Shown here piece by piece: positions 59,806 through 64,000 of a stretch of 64,000 bases of DNA. The notes beneath the pieces are model-generated. The model was not told the DNA's origin. It made no database searches and saw only the letters and a program-made list of their open reading frames with translations. Source of the stretch: Butyrivibrio sp. WCD3002 (lineage in GTDB: Bacteria; Bacillota; Clostridia; Lachnospirales; Lachnospiraceae); NCBI RefSeq assembly GCF_000424265.1, contig NZ_AUJO01000005.1, positions 1 through 64,000 on the forward strand, read 5' to 3'. The position numbers were made by a program, and so were the translations under genes. How positions within the stretch are numbered: the first letter of the stretch is position 1; every line of letters starts with the position of its first letter.

Positions 59806-59940
59806 AACTATTACCTTCCTTTCAGATATTTATGAATTGCTTGTTCATTTGATACCTGAAATATACACGCCCAAGATTAATATAAGATTTTTGAAAGATT
59901 AAAATCAGATTAAAATTAGATTTATATTTAGCTTTTTATG

Positions 59941-60486
59941 TCAATCCTCTCCTACAAGGTGCACTGTCTGGAGTTCGTGCCCTACAGCAGGCAAAAACTT
60001 CTCGAAAATATCAGAAGTCTTTATCTTCATACTTGATGTGCATACACATGGATGGCAGCCAAGATACTCAGATTCCCTTACATCCTCATCAACAAGGAGC
60101 TGTACTTCATGGTTTTCATCATTCATGAGTCCCATTACGCTTACTGCTCCGGGTTCGATATCCAGGTATTTAAGCATATCCTCGGCCTCGGCAAAAGAAA
60201 GTCTTGCCGAATTGATCTGACTTGAAAGCTCTTTTGTCTTGAACTTCTTATCTCCCGGCATGAGCAGCAGATAAAACCTGGTCTTTTGCCTGTTGCAGAG
60301 AAAGAGGTTCTTGCACATCAGCGTTCCAAGGGCCTTGTCCACTTCCTCGCAGGCTTCCATGGTGGTTGCGGGCTCGTGGTCCACTCTTTTAAACTCTATT
60401 CCAAGCTTATCCAAAAGGTCGTAGACTCTGACTTCCCTTGGTAAGCGCCCTTCAGCATTTTTCGGTCTTCCATCAAATAATTCCAT
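59941..60486 (-). CDS. ProX/YbaK-family prolyl-tRNA editing protein
   Basis: A 181-residue trans-editing deacylase of the YbaK/ProX family, which removes wrong amino acids (usually Ala) from tRNA-Pro. LCNRQKTRFYLLLMPGDKKF contains the family K/R block; PGAVSVMGLMNDENHEVQLLVDEDV and GCHPCVCTSSMKI are the conserved C-terminal blocks. Full length. It lies six bases after a small membrane-protein gene, probably co-transcribed. Confidence 0.85.
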   Translation of the reverse strand: MELFDGRPKNAEGRLPREVRVYDLLDKLGIEFKRVDHEPATTMEACEEVDKALGTLMCKNLFLCNRQKTRFYLLLMPGDKKFKTKELSSQINSARLSFAEAEDMLKYLDIEPGAVSVMGLMNDENHEVQLLVDEDVRESEYLGCHPCVCTSSMKIKTSDIFEKFLPAVGHELQTVHLVGED

Positions 60487-60492
60487 CTGTCC

Positions 60493-60753
60493 TTACTCCT
60501 TAATGCTTTCTTTTATCTTTTTACTAATGGCATGAAGAACAAAGCTGATGCACACTGCAACAATCGATATTGCAAGACATGTATAAAAAACAGGCCTAAA
60601 CAGCGGCGCATATTCTTCAGGCGCAAAAATTCCCTGACTGTGAAGCTGTGCGGAATAATATATCCAATAGACTGTAGATACCAAAGCAACGATCCATAAG
60701 CATACTCTGGCTGCGAAAAGAACTCGTATCTGCGTTTTAGATTTTTCCTGCAT
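60493..60753 (-). CDS. Small two-helix membrane protein
   Basis: An 86-residue protein with two membrane helices (about 15-35 and 55-75) joined by a 20-residue external loop (SAQLHSQGIFAPEEYAP) and ending in a basic tail. I recognise no family. The ATG at 60753 has GAGGG six bases upstream. It precedes the ProX gene. Confidence 0.6.
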   Translation of the reverse strand: MQEKSKTQIRVLFAARVCLWIVALVSTVYWIYYSAQLHSQGIFAPEEYAPLFRPVFYTCLAISIVAVCISFVLHAISKKIKESIKE

Positions 60754-60872
60754 GTTTTCCCTCTTCCTCCCCATGCTCTGCCTTTCACAGATCCGGAATC
60801 CGGCAGAACACCAAAACTTTCATATAGAGATAATTATACAGTTAAAAAAAGCAGTACACTACTCATTTTTGT

Positions 60873-60909
60873 TATAATAAGAACAGTAATTTTTCATTTG
60901 GAAAATGAA
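60873..60909 (+). promoter_or_regulatory. -10 box and leader palindrome of the epimerase gene
   Basis: TATAAT at 60873-60878 is a clear -10 box; a -35 is not obvious. TTCATTT (60893-60899) and AAATGAA (60903-60909) form an inverted repeat with a 3-base spacer just downstream of the expected start, a possible operator. Confidence 0.5.
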
Positions 60910-60941
60910 CCAAAATTTTATCCAGGTTATGAGGTGAGTAA

Positions 60942-61814
60942 ATGAGAACAGTATTAAAAAACGAGATTTTAGAAGTATCAATAGAATCAAAAGGCGCTGA
61001 GATTAAGAGCGTTATTAAGGACGGCAAAGAGTGCATGTGGCACGGCGATCCGAAGTTCTGGGGCAGAACATCTCCTGTTCTTTTCCCCTTTGTAGGCTCA
61101 GTTGCTGAGGGTAAATACAGAGCTAAGGGTCAGGAATTTCCCATGGGTCAGCACGGTTTTGCAAGGGATATGGAGCATGAGCTTGTGGAGAGCTCTTCTG
61201 ATTTTGTACATTACAGGCTGGTTTCAAATGAAGAGACAAGGGCAAAATACCCCTTTGATTTCTGCCTTGAGATAACCTATAAGCTTGTTGGCAACGAGAT
61301 CACCATTGGCTGGAAAGTCACAAATACAGGAAATGAGACTCTGCACTACGCTATCGGAGCCCATCCTGCATTTAATTGTGAGCTCGATGAAAATGGTACT
61401 CTTAAGGGCAATTCTGTGGTATTTGATACAGATAAGAACGTCCTCACAGTAAGGAAATTTCACGATCCTCTTGCAGCCAAGGACACCTACGAGCTTCCGC
61501 TTCCTGCAGATAAGTCAATCGCTGTGGATGAGCACACCTTCGATAACGGCGCAATCATTCTTGAAAGCAGCCAGGCTACAGGCGTAGGAATTAAGGATGC
61601 TTCCGGAAAACTGTTCATAAAGCTTGTATTTGATGCTCCTCTCCTTGGAGTATGGTCACCCTCCGGCAAAAATGCTCCTTTCATATGCTTAGAACCCTGG
61701 TATGGCAGAGCTGATGCCGAGGGCTTCACCGGAGACATCAGCGAGCGTGAATTCGAGCAACACCTTGAACCCGGCGAAGCATTTACTACTGAATATAAGG
61801 CGATCTATTATTGA
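60942..61814 (+). CDS. Aldose 1-epimerase-family protein (LacX type)
   Basis: A 290-residue galactose-mutarotase-fold protein. The family blocks are GAEIKSVIKDGKECMWHGDPKFWGR, PVLFPFVGS, HGFARDMEHE, GAHPAFNCEL and a C-terminal WSPSGKNAPFICLEPWYG. The catalytic His/Glu pair is kept. It resembles the LacX subgroup, whose precise sugar substrate is not established. The ATG follows GAGGTGAGTAA. It is a single-gene unit on the plus strand; the IS1182-like end downstream carries a hairpin that may terminate it. Confidence 0.88.
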   Translation: MRTVLKNEILEVSIESKGAEIKSVIKDGKECMWHGDPKFWGRTSPVLFPFVGSVAEGKYRAKGQEFPMGQHGFARDMEHELVESSSDFVHYRLVSNEETRAKYPFDFCLEITYKLVGNEITIGWKVTNTGNETLHYAIGAHPAFNCELDENGTLKGNSVVFDTDKNVLTVRKFHDPLAAKDTYELPLPADKSIAVDEHTFDNGAIILESSQATGVGIKDASGKLFIKLVFDAPLLGVWSPSGKNAPFICLEPWYGRADAEGFTGDISEREFEQHLEPGEAFTTEYKAIYY

Positions 61815-61844
61815 TTCTTTTTACAATCAAGCCTATGAGACGGT

Positions 61845-61948
61845 TTATGCTTTTACATCCACCTCGCCGCCTATTATCTTGGCAATCCTGCGTTGGGGGG
61901 CAACCATATCAACCACAACATTAATGGTATGAACGTTTGGTTGGTTGA
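61845..61948 (-). pseudogene. Possible 3' remnant of a gene cut off by an IS1182-type end
   Basis: On the minus strand an open frame runs LNQPNVHTINVVVDMVAPQR then RIAKIIGGEVDVKA and stops at 61845. It looks like the end of a real protein: regular and without rare codons. It begins right next to the IS1182-like end (61949). I do not recognise the family. It could be chance. Confidence 0.35.
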
Positions 61949-61982
61949 GGGGCTGTCGCACTAATGGGCAGCCTTTTTGCGA
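61949..61982 (+). repeat. Solitary IS1182-like end with terminator-like hairpin
   Basis: GGGGCTGTCGCACTAA (61949-61964) matches the IS end at 63197-63212 at 15 of 16 positions and has the same orientation. GGCTG (61951-61955) pairs with CAGCC (61969-61973), followed by TTTTT, so it could terminate the epimerase transcript. The rest of 61815-62275 holds no gene that I can support, apart from the remnant and the palindrome listed here. Confidence 0.6.
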
Positions 61983-62083
61983 CCTGACATGTTGGATGAG
62001 AAAGATTCGGCTAAATAAAGAAAAGCTCCAGCCTTCATGCTAAAACTGAGTTTGCGTCAAAATCTACGTAATATCGATAATTG

Positions 62084-62119
62084 ACACGCATAATAGTTTT
62101 TCTATTGAAAAATGCGTGT
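62084..62119. repeat. Nested palindrome upstream of the Ig-like protein gene
   Basis: ACACGCAT (62084-62091) and ATGCGTGT (62112-62119) pair perfectly, and AATAG/CTATT pair inside around TTTTT. It lies about 75 bases upstream of the probable promoter of the next gene. Role unknown. Confidence 0.5.
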
Positions 62120-62169
62120 AAGTAGATGATAATTAATGGTATATGTCGCTATCTACCTATATCTAAAGA

Positions 62170-62198
62170 ATGACGAACAATCTTAGATAGTATATAAT
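62170..62198 (+). promoter_or_regulatory. Promoter of the Ig-like protein gene
   Basis: ATGACG (62170-62175), a 17-base spacer, then TATAAT (62193-62198). The leader of about 70 bases ends in GAGGAGGAAAAC before the GTG start. Confidence 0.6.
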
Positions 62199-62275
62199 TA
62201 CAATAAAGCTTAATTTTTAGGGGTATCGTTCATCTGTATGATCCGTATTCACAGAATGATATCGAGGAGGAAAAC

Positions 62276-63190
62276 GTGACTCAAATAAGAAAAGAAATCA
62301 AATTTTTTAAGTGTATTTTATCAGTTATCATGCTTGCACTGATAATTGCTTTCCTGACACCACTTACAGCATCCGCTTCTGTGAGACTAAATAAGACGGA
62401 AGTAAGCGTTAAGCAGGGAAAAACTACCAAATTAAAAATTAAAGGGAGCAAAAAACCTGTAAAATGGAGTTCTTCCAATAAAAAGATTGCTACTGTAGAT
62501 AAGAACGGTGTTGTCAAAGGAAAGACAGGTGGCAAGGCAATCATTAAAGCCAAGGTCGGAAAGAAAACCTATAAATGCAATGTCACTGTACTATGCAAAA
62601 AGCATTCCTATGTAACAGAGATTACACCTCCTGCAAAAAAGAATGAATTTGGGCGCAGATCAATTGTCTGTAAGAGATGCGGCTATGAGAAAGACTTTAA
62701 TTATTTATTCTATGTACCTACTGAAGAAGAGGCTTATGCAGACTTGATGGCACAAAAGTCTGTATATCCTCAGGGTCAGAAACAACCCGGTAACGGAGAT
62801 ATTGTATCCGGGTATCTGGAGGATCTTGGACGTTTTACATGCTCGCGACTGGGATTACTATTGCAGGAAGCTGTCTTCGGAACCGTAGGAACATGCAAAC
62901 ATTTGCATAACCTTTATGATGTCAGGGTCGGTGATATCATATACGATACTTATTCCGATGGCGATACCAAATATAGATATGCATATACAGTTATTTCAAA
63001 AGACGGTAATTATATCAATTGCGTAACTGCCCGCTATGGCTTCTTTGACTGGGGATGCAGGCTAAAGATAACCTCCCCTACTACATTTATAGAACCAATG
63101 GAACAAAGCGAGGAGAACTGCCCGCAGAATTATTTACTGGAAATATACTCGCTTTGGTATCAGAACGAAGATGATCAGGTAACCCCTTAA
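62276..63190 (+). CDS. Exported protein with bacterial Ig-like (Big_2) domain
   Basis: A 304-residue exported protein starting at GTG 62276 (GAGGAGG five bases upstream). A signal peptide (about 1-35) precedes a Big_2 domain (about 36-103: VRLNKTEVSVKQGKTTKLKI; VKWSSSNKKIATVDKNGVVKG). A basic linker with a CKKHSYV/CKRCGY cysteine pair follows, then a C-terminal region (about 150-304) of unknown fold with DIVSGYLEDLG and VGDIIYDTYSDGDT. It is probably a secreted or surface adhesion-type protein. It lies between two IS1182-like ends in the same orientation, suggesting recent acquisition. Confidence 0.75.
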   Translation: MTQIRKEIKFFKCILSVIMLALIIAFLTPLTASASVRLNKTEVSVKQGKTTKLKIKGSKKPVKWSSSNKKIATVDKNGVVKGKTGGKAIIKAKVGKKTYKCNVTVLCKKHSYVTEITPPAKKNEFGRRSIVCKRCGYEKDFNYLFYVPTEEEAYADLMAQKSVYPQGQKQPGNGDIVSGYLEDLGRFTCSRLGLLLQEAVFGTVGTCKHLHNLYDVRVGDIIYDTYSDGDTKYRYAYTVISKDGNYINCVTARYGFFDWGCRLKITSPTTFIEPMEQSEENCPQNYLLEIYSLWYQNEDDQVTP

Positions 63191-63258
63191 CATAACGGGA
63201 CTGTCGCACTAAGAATTAGTGCGAGGCCCCTCTTTAGTGCTAAAAGTCTTGATTAACA

Positions 63259-63290
63259 CAAAGACCAGGCTTCGAAAAGCCTGGTCTTTG
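63259..63290 (+). terminator. Perfect hairpin before the IS1182 transposase gene
   Basis: CAAAGACCAGGCTT (63259-63272) and AAGCCTGGTCTTTG (63277-63290) form a 14-bp perfect stem with a CGAA tetraloop, 15 bases upstream of the transposase ATG. There is only a short U-run. It would block external transcription or hide the ribosome site in read-through RNA. Confidence 0.6.
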
Positions 63291-63305
63291 CTGTAAAATA
63301 TATTT

Positions 63306-64000
63306 ATGCTACTAAATAAAATCTTACAAGGAAATTATAGCCTTTCTTCCTTAAATCATCAAATAAAACTTCCGCTCGACATAGACCTATCAGTAGCAGA
63401 TGACGATCCGGTACGCCTGGTAAGCGCATTCGTGGAGGAGATGGACCTTTCTGATCTTTATGCAACATATGAAAGAATCAGAAAAGGCCAGGCAACGCCC
63501 CGTCATATGATGAAGATAGCAGTCTATGCAGCAATGAACAGAATCTTCTCATCTCGAGACATAGAAACCTCATGCAAGCGTGATATCAATTTCATGTACC
63601 TTCTTGAAGGCTTGCCCGCACCGGACCATTCAACCATTGCAAGGTTTATTTCCCTGCATCTGTCACAGTGTTCAAAACAGATGATGGCTCAGGTTGGAAC
63701 AATCCTTCTTGATCTTGGTGAAATCTCTGGGGAGAACATCTTCATCGATGGCACAAAGATTGAATCCGTGGCGAATAAATATACTTTTGTCTGGAAAAAA
63801 GCAGTTTCAAAAAACATGGCAAAACTGGCTGAGAAGATATGCCTCTTCTGCGCAGAGTGCGAGGAACTTTATGGCCTGAAGATTGTCTATGATGACCAGA
63901 TATCACTTCATACATTAAAAAGACTCAAAAAGAAACTTTACAAGATTAAGAATGATGAAGGAATAGAGTTTGTCTATGGCTCCGGAAAGAGAAAAACTGT
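63306..64000 (+). CDS. IS1182-family transposase (partial, runs off the window)
   Basis: An open frame from ATG at 63306 to the last base with no stop, at least 231 residues. It begins MLLNKILQGNYSLSLNHQIK. The N-terminal helix-turn-helix region contains RKGQATPRHMMKIAVYAAMN and LLEGLPAPDHSTIARF, the DUF772-type pattern of IS1182/IS5-like transposases. The first catalytic Asp is in ENIFIDGTKIES, followed by NKYTFVWKKAV, typical of IS1182. The frame is undamaged as far as it can be seen. Confidence 0.88.
   Translation, partial: MLLNKILQGNYSLSSLNHQIKLPLDIDLSVADDDPVRLVSAFVEEMDLSDLYATYERIRKGQATPRHMMKIAVYAAMNRIFSSRDIETSCKRDINFMYLLEGLPAPDHSTIARFISLHLSQCSKQMMAQVGTILLDLGEISGENIFIDGTKIESVANKYTFVWKKAVSKNMAKLAEKICLFCAECEELYGLKIVYDDQISLHTLKRLKKKLYKIKNDEGIEFVYGSGKRKT

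Larger units (their letters stand above)
63197..64000 (+). mobile_element. IS1182-family element, cut by the window end
   Basis: The left end GGGACTGTCGCACTAA (63197-63212) starts a hairpin, TCGCACTAA (63204-63212) with TTAGTGCGA (63216-63224). A second perfect hairpin lies at 63259-63290, before the transposase start at 63306. The right end is outside the window. Confidence 0.75.

Noticed and set aside
59206..59835. 209-codon open frame on the plus strand
   Set aside because: Mirror frame of the DUF4342-like gene; its apparent helices are the reverse complement of the real membrane segment.

Overview
The window looks like a chromosome segment of a fibre-degrading Lachnospiraceae bacterium (Butyrivibrio/Pseudobutyrivibrio-like). 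This is inferred from YesM/YesN-type regulation of LplA/LplB/YtcP-type sugar ABC transporters, several GH families, and numerous cyclic-di-GMP turnover proteins with the N-terminal membrane domains usual in that family. Strong AGGAGG-type ribosome sites and moderately AT-rich DNA fit. No rRNA, tRNA or CRISPR array was seen. Almost all genes are on the minus strand, so each region below is transcribed right to left.

Layout. 1-1.9 kb: an IS element with a DDE transposase and a hairpin-rich tail. 1.9-13.2 kb: an uptake locus for an esterified saccharide (YesM/YesN pair, solute-binding lipoprotein, two permeases, NIF3-family protein, three serine esterases), with two promoters sharing a 34-bp element. 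13.3-28 kb: a MutS-like ATPase, CPBP proteases (one broken), a lipoprotein, a P-loop kinase-like protein with an esterase, a TetR-controlled ABC exporter, an M42 peptidase, a 5'-nucleotidase-like phosphatase and a zinc-ribbon membrane protein. 28.2-32.2 kb: clpS-clpA-aat plus a membrane protein, a complete N-degron module. 32.3-46.1 kb: a signalling block with two HD-GYP proteins (one lacking metal ligands), a giant hybrid kinase, a response regulator, a free FakA-type domain, an MFS transporter and an EAL protein with a degenerate GGDEF domain. 46.2-57.3 kb: a GH53 galactanase and a LacI-controlled fructan operon (two permeases, binding protein, two GH32 enzymes, sugar kinase). 57.3-61.8 kb: a two-component system with a DUF4342-like protein, a ProX/YbaK editing protein and an aldose epimerase. 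61.8-64 kb: IS1182-type ends flanking an exported Ig-like protein, then an IS1182 transposase running off the window.

Most unusual content: (1) four intergenic copies of a long palindrome whose apical stem changes between copies but keeps pairing, and whose base carries tandem micro-duplications of different periods; (2) a duplicated activator element placed exactly 18 nt upstream of two -10 boxes in the esterase/ABC locus; (3) five phased TTTTACA boxes over divergent LacI-system promoters; (4) paired TetR operators with the same geometry; (5) a clpS-clpA-aat operon in a Firmicute; (6) a four-gene signalling operon built around a probably inactive HD-GYP protein. Regulatory sites come from reading the sequence by eye; functions come from motif recognition without database searches.
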